NCBI GenBank assembly: GCA_006937955.1
Contig: SSNP01000080.1
Span: forward strand, 2,348,439-2,412,438
Direction: 5' to 3'
Length of the DNA: 64,000 bases
Source: Pachypanchax playfairii
Lineage: Eukaryota > Chordata > Actinopteri > Cyprinodontiformes > Aplocheilidae
Below are positions 52,540 through 63,984 of this stretch, in pieces. Each line of letters opens with the position of its first letter. Within the stretch, counting starts at the first letter, position 1. Made by a program: the position numbers and the translations under genes. A model generated the notes under the pieces. The model ran no database searches and had not been told where the DNA came from. It was given only the letters and a program-made list of their open reading frames with translations.

Positions 52540-53004
52540 AGACTGCTCCTGCAGAATTATTGCTGGCAGTTGTTTGAGTCGATCAAACAATCGGAAACGG
52601 TTAATAAAATCCGTTATTAGATTCAACGTTTAGTCAATAAAAAAAAAAGAAAATATTTCAATTGTCATACAACCACTTACCTCACTAACCTTCACAGTAT
52701 CTTCAGAGTTACTTTCTTGGAAAAAGTTAACACCAAATCATTTAAATATTTAGAGAATAACTTTAATAACAGCACAGAAACTGTATTAGCTCGCGCTGTC
52801 TTTTGGCTAGCTTGGCGCTAACATTCGCTGCTCTGATTTTTCTAAGCAAATTACCTCTTTGTTCACGACTGGCTGTAGCTTTCCTTTGATTTGGCTCCAA
52901 TTGACTTGTTGTAGGTTAGTCTGCTGCCCCAGAATCAGGATAGGTCGACTCTGCGGCTCCGAGTCGCCGGCAGACGACTTAAACTCCAGAACCACGTTCG
53001 CCAT
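46920..53004 (-). CDS. npepl1: Probable aminopeptidase NPEPL1 (M17 leucyl aminopeptidase-like)
   Basis: Twelve exons in transcript order, 53004-52855, 51862-51677, 51496-51326, 51250-51161, 51089-51008, 50036-49894, 49457-49380, 49271-49171, 49039-48916, 48828-48652, 48514-48404 and 47078-46920, join to 523 residues, exactly the human length. The start opens MANVVLEFKSSAGDSEPQS. The C-terminal M17 domain carries the metal-site motifs VGKGIVYDTGGLSIKGK and NNTDAEGRLVLADG, whose Lys, Asp and Glu ligands are intact, so the fold could bind two metals. Family members release N-terminal residues from peptides; the mammalian NPEPL1 substrate is poorly known. The protein ends in a basic KRRRLV tail, a possible nuclear signal. 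Exon 1 lies inside the duplicated segment and occurs again at 56489-56638. Confidence 0.96.
50695..50925 (+). repeat. Partial dispersed repeat(s) in an npepl1 intron
   Basis: Bases around 50700-50800 contain cccgggactctggtttccc, ctccacagacc and gggttaactggcgactc. These match the middle of the same dispersed repeat as in the rabif intron. A second block at about 50860-50925 (ggttgttggttcgatccta) looks like the 5' part of a related copy. The order suggests two fragments or a rearranged copy. Confidence 0.5.
52507..52537. repeat. 31-base C homopolymer
   Basis: An uninterrupted run of 31 C follows ccccaa in npepl1 intron 1 and lies 45 bases before the start of the duplicated segment. Such long runs are rare and error-prone for sequencing. 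Confidence 0.9.
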
Positions 53005-55361
53005 TTTTCAGTCTCTCTCAGAGTCAGTGGAACTAAAGGTAACGCTAAGTTGCATTCACTGTCAACCGAAAACTCGAAATTTTGCGATTTCAACTGGACG
53101 TCAAGTCAAGCAACAGTATCTAACGTTAAATTGTCCCAAATGTATCAATCCGATTTGTTATAGTTAAACACAGTCTTTAAAGAAGGTACCAAGAAATTAC
53201 ATGTTTGCTTGTAAAAAAAAACAACGCATTTTGGCTATTTAGAGAGCGAACAAGCATAATCAAATTTTCAGATATCCCAAACGTTTCAGGGCAAACGTCC
53301 TTTTCCCCATTCATGTACGTGGATTTGACTCTTAGTTCCAGATATTCACTAGCATTTTCTAAATTAAATATGAATGATCCGGGATGTCGGAAATTAGTTT
53401 TATATCTACGATCCACAGTTATCGGTGTGAGAGCTGGAAAGCATTCACACTGTATGTTTTTCTGTTTCTCTTACTTTACACCTGGTGAGCCTTCAGGACA
53501 CAGTAGGATTTGTGGATTTTTTGGTTTTGTCAAAGGCTTGTTTTTTTCACAAATGAACATGCTGTAAATTTTTTAATATCCTTTACCAACCTTATTTTAC
53601 ATAAATTCTTCAAACCAGATGTCAGGCTTTGTCCCATAGGGAGGCTGGTAGTGGTGCAGGTTGGTGTACTTTGAGACAAATATAAATACACTATAAACAA
53701 AAATCTGTCAGTATTCACAAATTCCCACTACAGTCAGTGATAGAGAATGGAAAACATAGAATTATACACGTTCATGCCTGACACCAACTTTGAAGAAATC
53801 TCCTGCATGACCTGTGTGCAGTAGTCACACAGGCCCTGTTATCTGACCTGCTACTGTTCTCAGACTTACACATTCTCCCTCAGAACACTTTGTTTTTCTT
53901 AATCCAAGGTAACTGCGAGGCGCCAGCCACTACTGGCTCCACTGATTTGTAGTGATGATTCATGTTATCTGTTATTGCTGTTTCTAAGTGAATAAAGACA
54001 CTGAGCTGAAGAGGGACCAGCAGAGTTATCAGGGCTGTCTTGCGGACATGATGCAAGCGCTGATTCTCTCCTCGGCTGAGTTTTGGACCAAACTTCTTGA
54101 GTGATCGTATTTCTTATATTTATAATAATGGAAGGTTTTGACAGAATAAGGAAAAAACCTAACAGTCAGGAACACGGAGCATTTCGGTTATTACACTCCT
54201 TATCTCTGTACGACATGCAGAAAACATGCTGGATTTTGTTCACATCAAACAATGCAGACAGTGACAGTGTTTCTGACAAACATTATTCTCAATGCAACTG
54301 GTTTTAGAATTACTGGAATGACTGTAAACTGACACAACAATTTATTCATCTTCTAATAAAAATAATTTGATGAACAAACTGAGTCATTACTGTTAAGAAA
54401 TGAATTTCTAACCGTTATAAATAAGTTTAACTATGTTTACACATAATTACATATATTGACTTGTGCTTATAAAGAAACACACAGAACAAGGAGAGATATT
54501 TTATAACTAAATGCTTTATTTTGTGTCAACATGTTAGACAATCAGTCTATATGTTTTCAGCTGAATTAGTTCTGCTACTTTACATCTGAGGGTTAAGAGG
54601 AGAAAAATGTCCTCTTACACAGTGTCCTCATCAGGCACCAAGTGAAGTTACAAAAAACACCTCAGTGAAGAATTCATACACAATATGACATGACATCAGG
54701 AGGACGAGAGAGGGAGGTGTTTGCAATATTGTGCTTGGGCATGTGTGTGTGGAGAGTATTTGGCCTGTGAGCGTCTGAAAAACAGTCAGCCTAGAAGTCT
54801 GCGGAGATTTTATCACACAGGATAAACATTGACTGTCCTTGGGATAGTTGGTTCCAGGCTCGCAGGTGCCAAGAGGGGGATGGGGGGTTGCAGAGTGTCT
54901 TTCCAGAAGAAATAATATCTAGCTTGAAGGCTGAGCCAGTTTAACATAAGGCAGCTGTTGTTTTAGGCAGGTTGCTGTGAATTTCAGACAGCCTTGAGAG
55001 TCTCCCTGATCCATTTCAGTGGCGAATCCAAAAGAGCAGAATCAGATCTAATTACGATCAATCAGACCAATTAATCTTTCATTTCTCCTCACCAACTTCC
55101 CCAAGTTATCAGTAATCTCTGCAGAAAGATCCAGAAGTGCTACCAGCCTGTGGTTCTGTTCCAGGCAGCATCCATCTAGTATTTTTAGGCAATAGCCAAC
55201 TCCAATTAGCAGAAATCATAGTATCAGAAATCCAAATATGTAAATTCCATGTCCTCGATGGACAACACAGAGAGACAAATCATCTTCCGCTTCCACAACA
55301 AGTCGATGACATACCCAGCTGCGTGGGTCAAAATAGGACACAAAGGCTCTCCCTCAGCCTG
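52583..55361. repeat. Duplicated segment, copy A (2,779 bp)
   Basis: This segment matches 56217-58995 at a constant offset of 3,634. Between them I found only two substitutions: 54591 g against 58225 a, and 54696 t against 58330 c. Part of it (53738-54590) is repeated again at 55363-56215. It contains npepl1 exon 1 and the upstream region. It stops at a single n. Confidence 0.95.
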
Positions 55362-55362
55362 N
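55362..55362. other. Assembly gap (single n)
   Basis: A single n joins the end of copy A to the start of copy B. The sequence on its left continues in copy C as gtatttgagtc, so the break is artificial relative to that copy. Confidence 0.95.
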
Positions 55363-56215
55363 TGATAGAGAATGGAAAACATAGAATTATACACGTTCAT
55401 GCCTGACACCAACTTTGAAGAAATCTCCTGCATGACCTGTGTGCAGTAGTCACACAGGCCCTGTTATCTGACCTGCTACTGTTCTCAGACTTACACATTC
55501 TCCCTCAGAACACTTTGTTTTTCTTAATCCAAGGTAACTGCGAGGCGCCAGCCACTACTGGCTCCACTGATTTGTAGTGATGATTCATGTTATCTGTTAT
55601 TGCTGTTTCTAAGTGAATAAAGACACTGAGCTGAAGAGGGACCAGCAGAGTTATCAGGGCTGTCTTGCGGACATGATGCAAGCGCTGATTCTCTCCTCGG
55701 CTGAGTTTTGGACCAAACTTCTTGAGTGATCGTATTTCTTATATTTATAATAATGGAAGGTTTTGACAGAATAAGGAAAAAACCTAACAGTCAGGAACAC
55801 GGAGCATTTCGGTTATTACACTCCTTATCTCTGTACGACATGCAGAAAACATGCTGGATTTTGTTCACATCAAACAATGCAGACAGTGACAGTGTTTCTG
55901 ACAAACATTATTCTCAATGCAACTGGTTTTAGAATTACTGGAATGACTGTAAACTGACACAACAATTTATTCATCTTCTAATAAAAATAATTTGATGAAC
56001 AAACTGAGTCATTACTGTTAAGAAATGAATTTCTAACCGTTATAAATAAGTTTAACTATGTTTACACATAATTACATATATTGACTTGTGCTTATAAAGA
56101 AACACACAGAACAAGGAGAGATATTTTATAACTAAATGCTTTATTTTGTGTCAACATGTTAGACAATCAGTCTATATGTTTTCAGCTGAATTAGTTCTGC
56201 TACTTTACATCTGAG
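55363..56215. repeat. Duplicated segment, partial copy B (853 bp)
   Basis: Appears identical to 53738-54590 at a constant offset of 1,625. It is bounded by an n on each side. Its right edge falls one base before the first position at which copies A and C differ. Confidence 0.93.
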
Positions 56216-56216
56216 N
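56216..56216. other. Assembly gap (single n)
   Basis: A single n joins copy B to the start of copy C, which restarts at the equivalent of 52583. Confidence 0.95.
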
Positions 56217-58995
56217 TCAAACAATCGGAAACGGTTAATAAAATCCGTTATTAGATTCAACGTTTAGTCAATAAAAAAAAAAGAAAATATTTCAATTGTC
56301 ATACAACCACTTACCTCACTAACCTTCACAGTATCTTCAGAGTTACTTTCTTGGAAAAAGTTAACACCAAATCATTTAAATATTTAGAGAATAACTTTAA
56401 TAACAGCACAGAAACTGTATTAGCTCGCGCTGTCTTTTGGCTAGCTTGGCGCTAACATTCGCTGCTCTGATTTTTCTAAGCAAATTACCTCTTTGTTCAC
56501 GACTGGCTGTAGCTTTCCTTTGATTTGGCTCCAATTGACTTGTTGTAGGTTAGTCTGCTGCCCCAGAATCAGGATAGGTCGACTCTGCGGCTCCGAGTCG
56601 CCGGCAGACGACTTAAACTCCAGAACCACGTTCGCCATTTTTCAGTCTCTCTCAGAGTCAGTGGAACTAAAGGTAACGCTAAGTTGCATTCACTGTCAAC
56701 CGAAAACTCGAAATTTTGCGATTTCAACTGGACGTCAAGTCAAGCAACAGTATCTAACGTTAAATTGTCCCAAATGTATCAATCCGATTTGTTATAGTTA
56801 AACACAGTCTTTAAAGAAGGTACCAAGAAATTACATGTTTGCTTGTAAAAAAAAACAACGCATTTTGGCTATTTAGAGAGCGAACAAGCATAATCAAATT
56901 TTCAGATATCCCAAACGTTTCAGGGCAAACGTCCTTTTCCCCATTCATGTACGTGGATTTGACTCTTAGTTCCAGATATTCACTAGCATTTTCTAAATTA
57001 AATATGAATGATCCGGGATGTCGGAAATTAGTTTTATATCTACGATCCACAGTTATCGGTGTGAGAGCTGGAAAGCATTCACACTGTATGTTTTTCTGTT
57101 TCTCTTACTTTACACCTGGTGAGCCTTCAGGACACAGTAGGATTTGTGGATTTTTTGGTTTTGTCAAAGGCTTGTTTTTTTCACAAATGAACATGCTGTA
57201 AATTTTTTAATATCCTTTACCAACCTTATTTTACATAAATTCTTCAAACCAGATGTCAGGCTTTGTCCCATAGGGAGGCTGGTAGTGGTGCAGGTTGGTG
57301 TACTTTGAGACAAATATAAATACACTATAAACAAAAATCTGTCAGTATTCACAAATTCCCACTACAGTCAGTGATAGAGAATGGAAAACATAGAATTATA
57401 CACGTTCATGCCTGACACCAACTTTGAAGAAATCTCCTGCATGACCTGTGTGCAGTAGTCACACAGGCCCTGTTATCTGACCTGCTACTGTTCTCAGACT
57501 TACACATTCTCCCTCAGAACACTTTGTTTTTCTTAATCCAAGGTAACTGCGAGGCGCCAGCCACTACTGGCTCCACTGATTTGTAGTGATGATTCATGTT
57601 ATCTGTTATTGCTGTTTCTAAGTGAATAAAGACACTGAGCTGAAGAGGGACCAGCAGAGTTATCAGGGCTGTCTTGCGGACATGATGCAAGCGCTGATTC
57701 TCTCCTCGGCTGAGTTTTGGACCAAACTTCTTGAGTGATCGTATTTCTTATATTTATAATAATGGAAGGTTTTGACAGAATAAGGAAAAAACCTAACAGT
57801 CAGGAACACGGAGCATTTCGGTTATTACACTCCTTATCTCTGTACGACATGCAGAAAACATGCTGGATTTTGTTCACATCAAACAATGCAGACAGTGACA
57901 GTGTTTCTGACAAACATTATTCTCAATGCAACTGGTTTTAGAATTACTGGAATGACTGTAAACTGACACAACAATTTATTCATCTTCTAATAAAAATAAT
58001 TTGATGAACAAACTGAGTCATTACTGTTAAGAAATGAATTTCTAACCGTTATAAATAAGTTTAACTATGTTTACACATAATTACATATATTGACTTGTGC
58101 TTATAAAGAAACACACAGAACAAGGAGAGATATTTTATAACTAAATGCTTTATTTTGTGTCAACATGTTAGACAATCAGTCTATATGTTTTCAGCTGAAT
58201 TAGTTCTGCTACTTTACATCTGAGAGTTAAGAGGAGAAAAATGTCCTCTTACACAGTGTCCTCATCAGGCACCAAGTGAAGTTACAAAAAACACCTCAGT
58301 GAAGAATTCATACACAATATGACATGACACCAGGAGGACGAGAGAGGGAGGTGTTTGCAATATTGTGCTTGGGCATGTGTGTGTGGAGAGTATTTGGCCT
58401 GTGAGCGTCTGAAAAACAGTCAGCCTAGAAGTCTGCGGAGATTTTATCACACAGGATAAACATTGACTGTCCTTGGGATAGTTGGTTCCAGGCTCGCAGG
58501 TGCCAAGAGGGGGATGGGGGGTTGCAGAGTGTCTTTCCAGAAGAAATAATATCTAGCTTGAAGGCTGAGCCAGTTTAACATAAGGCAGCTGTTGTTTTAG
58601 GCAGGTTGCTGTGAATTTCAGACAGCCTTGAGAGTCTCCCTGATCCATTTCAGTGGCGAATCCAAAAGAGCAGAATCAGATCTAATTACGATCAATCAGA
58701 CCAATTAATCTTTCATTTCTCCTCACCAACTTCCCCAAGTTATCAGTAATCTCTGCAGAAAGATCCAGAAGTGCTACCAGCCTGTGGTTCTGTTCCAGGC
58801 AGCATCCATCTAGTATTTTTAGGCAATAGCCAACTCCAATTAGCAGAAATCATAGTATCAGAAATCCAAATATGTAAATTCCATGTCCTCGATGGACAAC
58901 ACAGAGAGACAAATCATCTTCCGCTTCCACAACAAGTCGATGACATACCCAGCTGCGTGGGTCAAAATAGGACACAAAGGCTCTCCCTCAGCCTG
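56217..58995. repeat. Duplicated segment, copy C (2,779 bp)
   Basis: Near-identical to copy A. Unlike copy A it runs on without a gap into unique sequence (58996 onward), so it probably carries the true right flank of the locus. Confidence 0.95.
56489..56638 (-). other. Second copy of npepl1 exon 1
   Basis: The 150 bases encode the same first 50 residues of NPEPL1 (MANVVLEF to VVNKE) with the same splice donor. No second copies of exons 2-12 exist in the window. It is therefore an isolated first exon within copy C, most simply an assembly duplicate of the real exon. If the duplication were real it would give an alternative first exon coding for the same peptide. Confidence 0.85.
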
Positions 58996-59139
58996 TATTT
59001 GAGTCAAAAAATTTCCATCAGCTGCATTGAGAAACCAGGTTACCAGATCCATGGTTTTAGAATTCAGAGATCGTGCAAAAAGAGACGCTGAAAAAACACA
59101 AAAGACAAGCAAGCAGGGTCGAAGGGAGGAAGACAGCAT
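58858..59139 (-). other. Unassigned 93-codon open frame with hydrophobic start
   Basis: On the minus strand an ATG frame begins MLSSSLRPCLLVFCVFSASLFARS, a signal-peptide-like start, and ends LEFTYLDF-like before TGA. It straddles the right edge of copy C. Its 3' part therefore also exists in copy A, without the start. Downstream on the same strand another frame shows a hydrophobic run and then a charged tail, and a reverse AATAAA follows at about 58149. It could be a degraded gene or a chance frame. No family is recognised. Confidence 0.2.
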
Positions 59140-61494
59140 GGGAGCAGAGAAACATATCTGTCCTCAACGAAGAGCAGTGAGAGAAAAATCACACAAGAGT
59201 AACAGCTTATAACAGCTGATAGCCAAGATGGAGGAAACCTCTTGTAAAAGTGAAATGTTAAAACTCGAATTAAAACAAAGATTAATAATTCAGACCTTTA
59301 CTGGTTTTTGGCTCCCTCTCTCAAATAAAACAACACGCAGCATATTAAGTAAAAATTCTGACATTGCATATCAAAAGCAAACGTTTTTTGGTTTAAAAAT
59401 GCATGTAATGTTACTGTCTCTTCATTTTAACCATAACACTTGAAAAAAAAGACACAGCAGATTCTTAGAACTTGAAATCTGTCTCACACGTTTACAATTT
59501 ATCCAAATATTGTGGATTTAGAACAAAGGAAAAATGAAACGTTGCATATCTTTGACTTTAATATCTTAACACTGTGACATCATCCAGCTCAAAATGTGCT
59601 TGTTATTGCAGCTTTAATGAAACACACAATGACCTGAGATTAACTCTTCATTATTCTATTTTTTATGCTACAAGTAAAAGGTTGACTTTCTTTTGAGATA
59701 TTTACAAATACACAAGAATCTGAATCTATAAACTATATGATTACAAATGTAGCCCATGATTGTGGCTGGACTTTAAACAAAACTGAAATATAAATCACAT
59801 TAGAGTAATAAGGTTTTTCATATTTGTGCAGTCTTTGCTGTACACAAGGCAAAAATACTTAAATGCATAAAATGTTTACAGCATCTATAAGATCTATAAG
59901 AAATAGTACTTTAAAAGTAAATTAAACTTGCAACAAATGCCCAGACACTCCTCGACAGCGTATGATAAAAGATTTTGTTCGTTTTTAAGGGTCTGAGTTA
60001 CTGACAGGCACAAAATCTGGGTGACAACCCCAGAATATAGTAAATGAATGTACTTCATGAGTTTTCAGATAATATGTGTATGTTTGGGGGCCTGAAATGA
60101 AGTTAATAGTGCTAAAAATGAATGAGGGAGTTGTTGAATAATTCAAATAGAAATCTGAGAATAAATGAAAAGGATATATTTGTTGCAGATTGTGGCTCTG
60201 CAGGTGTCGTCATTTCATCTTTGCCCATTTTTAGCAGCTTGTTTTTTTTCTGCATTCTGGCTTAAACGCAGATGTGAACAAACTGTTGGTGCCTTCCATT
60301 AAAGAAAAAGCAGCGTTGACTGAAATAACTCGAAATTGACAAGTTGAATAAAAAATTTGGTAAAAATCTGTCATTTCTCTTGTAGCTCAGCAGAATGTTT
60401 TTCAAACAACTACTGAAACTGATCCGATCCACAATGATGGTACCAATCGCTTAAATCATGTTCTACAGAAATATGCTTCCTGTTGAGGTGCGCTACCGAT
60501 TCCTTCTGCACATGTGCTGTTCTGCAGTCTTGACTTCAATAAACAGATTTTATCGTTTATTTTTGTTTCTCTATTTTTCCAAATATATTTTACCTATTAA
60601 TTAAATTCTCCCAGGACAGGAACACTAAATGTGATGTTATTTTTACTTTCTTCGCATTGTCAGAGCGACAGGCAAATGTTTGGACACACCCAGAGGAGAA
60701 GGACCCAACAATGGCCGACAAGGACCCAGAGGGCTTTTATATAGAAAATATCAAGGAAGGATCATAAAAATATTCTTAAATAATTAACAGGATACACTCA
60801 CCATAAACAAGAATACTATATGAACTTCTCGTTATGAAATAAGTTGTCAATTCGCACTATGGAGGCATTTTTCATCAGGGCAGCATAAATCACCAGAACA
60901 CCACTTCCGGTTGCGACCTGAATCACTGAAGTTCTTAGTATAATATAGAGCGACCAGAGGCGTCCAGAGTGTCTAATATGAAGATGAACATGTTTTTCGA
61001 TGAGTATCCACTTAGACAAGTTTCAAAACAGCAGCTTAAAAGTTGTAAAAGTTATTTAGTCTGGCTTTAAACACAGTCTGCTGTTTTTACACTGCCGTCT
61101 TTTGTAGTTGAGAAGTCTTGATGCTTTAGTCAAGCAACAATGGACAAACTGAAAATTGTGCTTAAAAATATATTTAAGCAAATAAAAGGACTCAGGTCAT
61201 AAAACGTTTTCAAGAGCTCAAACATGTTGACGTTGAACTGATTTGTGTAGTGTGCTCACATCAAAACATCCATTCATTTCTAATGGTAAATACTTCATAA
61301 CTGATAGCAGAAAATATCATCTAAAAGAGATCTGCTAATTTTAGAAAAATATAAGACTAAATTCAAGCGAAGCGATCATTGCATGTGTGCTTGAGTATGT
61401 GTGTAATGTGTAGCAGCATGACACGTGTGTCTTTTAGCTGTATACTGATAAAATCCCTCGCCATCAGGCCAATAGTGTTTGTATGGCCTTTAAC

Positions 61495-63984
61495 TTATGC
61501 ATGGCACAAGTTTCCACTGGACCCACAGGAGGAAGCGATGCCACAGTTTTTCAGAATGGGGCTGAAATGGGAGACTGTGGTGGTGTCGGCCTCTTTGGGA
61601 GGAAAAGGCTTCATGGTGGACAGGATCAAGGCCAGACAGTCTGCTACGTTTTTGTTTGGCGCACAGGCCAGAGCTGGTGTGTGTCCTAAAGAGGATCAAA
61701 AAGTAAACCGCTCAGTTTTAGATCAGAAAACAAGGACTCACTCTATTGACATTATAATTAATAATGTTGCTTACCGTCCTCATCTACAGCCATGACTGCT
61801 GCTCCTCTGCTCAACAAGACTTGCACCACCGTGGCCAGACCTTTTCTGGCTGCAATGTGAAGCGGCCTGCGTGACAAGACCAAAGAACTGACCAAAGCAC
61901 CCCGAGGATGATCAAACCCTCGGTTTAAAATTCACATGAGCAAAGTTTAACAGTTTAACAAGAAGTATCTATGTTGCTACAGCTCATGATTTGATGACGC
62001 ATCGTGTTACTTGGCACCAGGTAGTTTACACTACCACCCATCATTTCATTATATTTTGCTTTTCAATGGTCTTTAACAAATCATCAGTCTTTCTAAAGAT
62101 CTTTCAAAGTTTTCTTTGACTTTGGCTGTTTTTGCACCATTTTCTGTAGCACCTGAACATGATGCCATATAACGCAGTGTAAAAAAAAAAAAGAGGAAAC
62201 TGGGGAATGGAGGACAAAAAGATGGGAATAAATTTTGTCTTTGACATGATTTCAGTAACAAAAGAGCCTTTAGATCAAATTTAACATGAATTCTTTGCTA
62301 AGCTGCTTAAAGAAAAGGCGAAAGAAGAAAATCTGAAACTAAGAATTAAGATACAGTAAAAAGAAGTGACTTGTGCACAGTACCACGGAGGTCTGCGCTT
62401 AAATACAACTCACATCTGGAGAGCGTTGTTTCTTGCATTGATGAGAGAAGAATCTGTGATCTCACCCAGGATCAACAGCGCAGACATCTCATGACCCTGC
62501 AGATCAAAACATTGTTTATAAGCTTCAAAATTATCACTCAAACTTAACAAGTAACAAAATCAAAACCTATTGAAAACGTTCTACCTGCAAGTAAATACAC
62601 ACACACATAAAAACATTTCCTTCTATCTGCCACTTCATACATACAGTACACTATGTGTGTGTATCTGACCTTGCTGCAGGCTAAGTGAAGTGCTGTGTTG
62701 TTATTAACATCCACCAGGGTCAGGTCTGGCTTCGCCTTGTGCAGCAAGAACTCTGAATAACAGAAAATAAGAAATAATAAACATCTCATCTATGTAATAC
62801 AACAAGTAACAATTAGTAACTATGGCGATTCAGGAGGCAAAGTATTAAACAAAAGGGCTTCTTCCGTCTTGATATGCTTTAGACCAGGAGAGTCCAGGTC
62901 TAGGCCTCGAGGGCCACTATCCTGCATAGTTTAGATGTTTCCCTGATTCAACACACCTGACTGAGATGGATGAGTCATTACCAGGCTTCTACAGAACTTA
63001 CTAACAAGGTAAGGGTTTGATTCAGGTGCATTGAAGCAGGGAAACATCTAAAACATGCAGGATAGTGGACCTTGAGGTCTGGAGTTAGACACTCCTGCTT
63101 TAGGGAGACAGGTGCAGATGGGAACGTCACATACCAACAGCAGTGGTCTGTCCACAGTCTGCAGCCACCATGAGAGCAGAACACCCAGAATGATCCACTG
63201 CATTGACCTCTGCTCCTTGAGTCAGGACCAGCTGGAGACCAGCAGCACTTCCTGAATAAGCAGCTGCATGAAGTGGCGTCCTGCACAATCATGCATCATA
63301 ATATGAAAAAAAACAAAACTGATTTATCCCCTCCAAGAACCAAAATAATGAATGTGTTAAAGAAGATTCACCAGATGTTGCAGCGTGAAATATTAGTTCA
63401 AATTAAAACACTGTTACTGTAAATGAGCGCACCTTCCTTTGGTATCATGAATGTGGACAATCTGAGGGCCGACGGTCTTCAACAGAAGCTCAGCGGCTGC
63501 ATCATGTCCGTTGATTCTACGCAAAAAGGTAAAGATGTGTTGAAAGCTGATTAACTACTTAATAAAATTATTGTTAATTGTGTCTAAAAAACATTTAGAT
63601 TTCTATACTCACAAAGCACAGTGTAAAGGAGCGAAGAGGTTTCCTTCCTGGTTGCTTAAACATTTGTTTTCAAGTAAAATACGTAAACATCCTTCGTGGC
63701 CTGAGAAAGAGAAATTATTTCACTGGTTCTGTTCATTGATTTATATTATGCTAATATCTTTGATTATTTTTGCTTTCTTCAGCTGTGAAATCAACTGTTT
63801 TTGGTAAGAAAAGTAAAATCAGTTGTCACCATAGTGCGCAGCCCAGTGTGTGGGCGTGAAGCCTCTGAAGTCTAACAGGGAGTCCAGAGGGTCGGCTTTC
63901 TTAGCAGCCTTCAGCAACGTGTGGAGCAGCGTTGTGTGACCACGGGATGCTGCAAGGTGGAGCGGCGTCTTTCCCTGAGAGTCT
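61495..63984 (-). CDS. ankrd52: Ankyrin-repeat subunit of PP6, ANKRD52-like, 3' part
   Basis: Eight exons are visible in transcript order: 63984-63830, 63700-63613, 63516-63433, 63280-63135, 62752-62670, 62496-62414, 61866-61775 and 61685-61495. They join in frame to 306 residues plus TAA; the 5' part lies beyond the window. About seven ankyrin repeats are present, for example GKTPLHLAASRGHTTLLHTL, TPLHAAAYSGSAAGLQLVL and NTALHLACSKGHEMSALLIL. The tail ALACAPNKNVADCLALIL is shared with ANKRD28. The following MKPFPPKEAD and ILKNCGIAS are typical of ANKRD52 rather than ANKRD28 or ANKRD44. In vertebrates these proteins are regulatory scaffolds of protein phosphatase 6. The paralogue (a or b) is not determined. 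Confidence 0.88.
62884..63097. mobile_element. hAT-like palindromic MITE in an ankrd52 intron
   Basis: The two halves are imperfect inverted copies of each other. The left half has tcgagggccactatcctgca and gatgtttccctgattcaaca; the right half has gtgcattgaagcagggaaac, catctaaaacatgcaggata and aggtctggagttagacactc. This layout is that of an abundant teleost hAT-type MITE. The flanks gctttaga (62876-62883) and gctttagg (from about 63097) may be an eight-base target duplication with one mismatch. Confidence 0.65.

Larger units (their letters stand above)
53005..61494. other. Spacer between npepl1 and ankrd52, inflated by duplication
   Basis: About 3.6 kb of this 8.5 kb is the repeated material described separately. 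The rest holds no recognised protein gene. A reverse-orientation AATAAA at 60556-60561 might end the ankrd52 3' UTR. Reverse AATAAA also occurs at 54515-54520 and its duplicate at about 58149. Open frames such as 53205-53567, repeated at 56839-57201, resemble no family I know. Confidence 0.5.

Noticed and set aside
53205..53567. 120-codon open frame on the plus strand, repeated exactly at 56839-57201
   Set aside because: Its doubling is due only to the duplicated segment. The residues resemble no family, and it lies just upstream of npepl1 in promoter-proximal DNA.
53738..54590. The thrice-present 853-bp unit considered as a retroviral LTR
   Set aside because: Its edges coincide with n gaps and a polymorphic site rather than TG...CA ends or target duplications, and no retroviral genes flank it.
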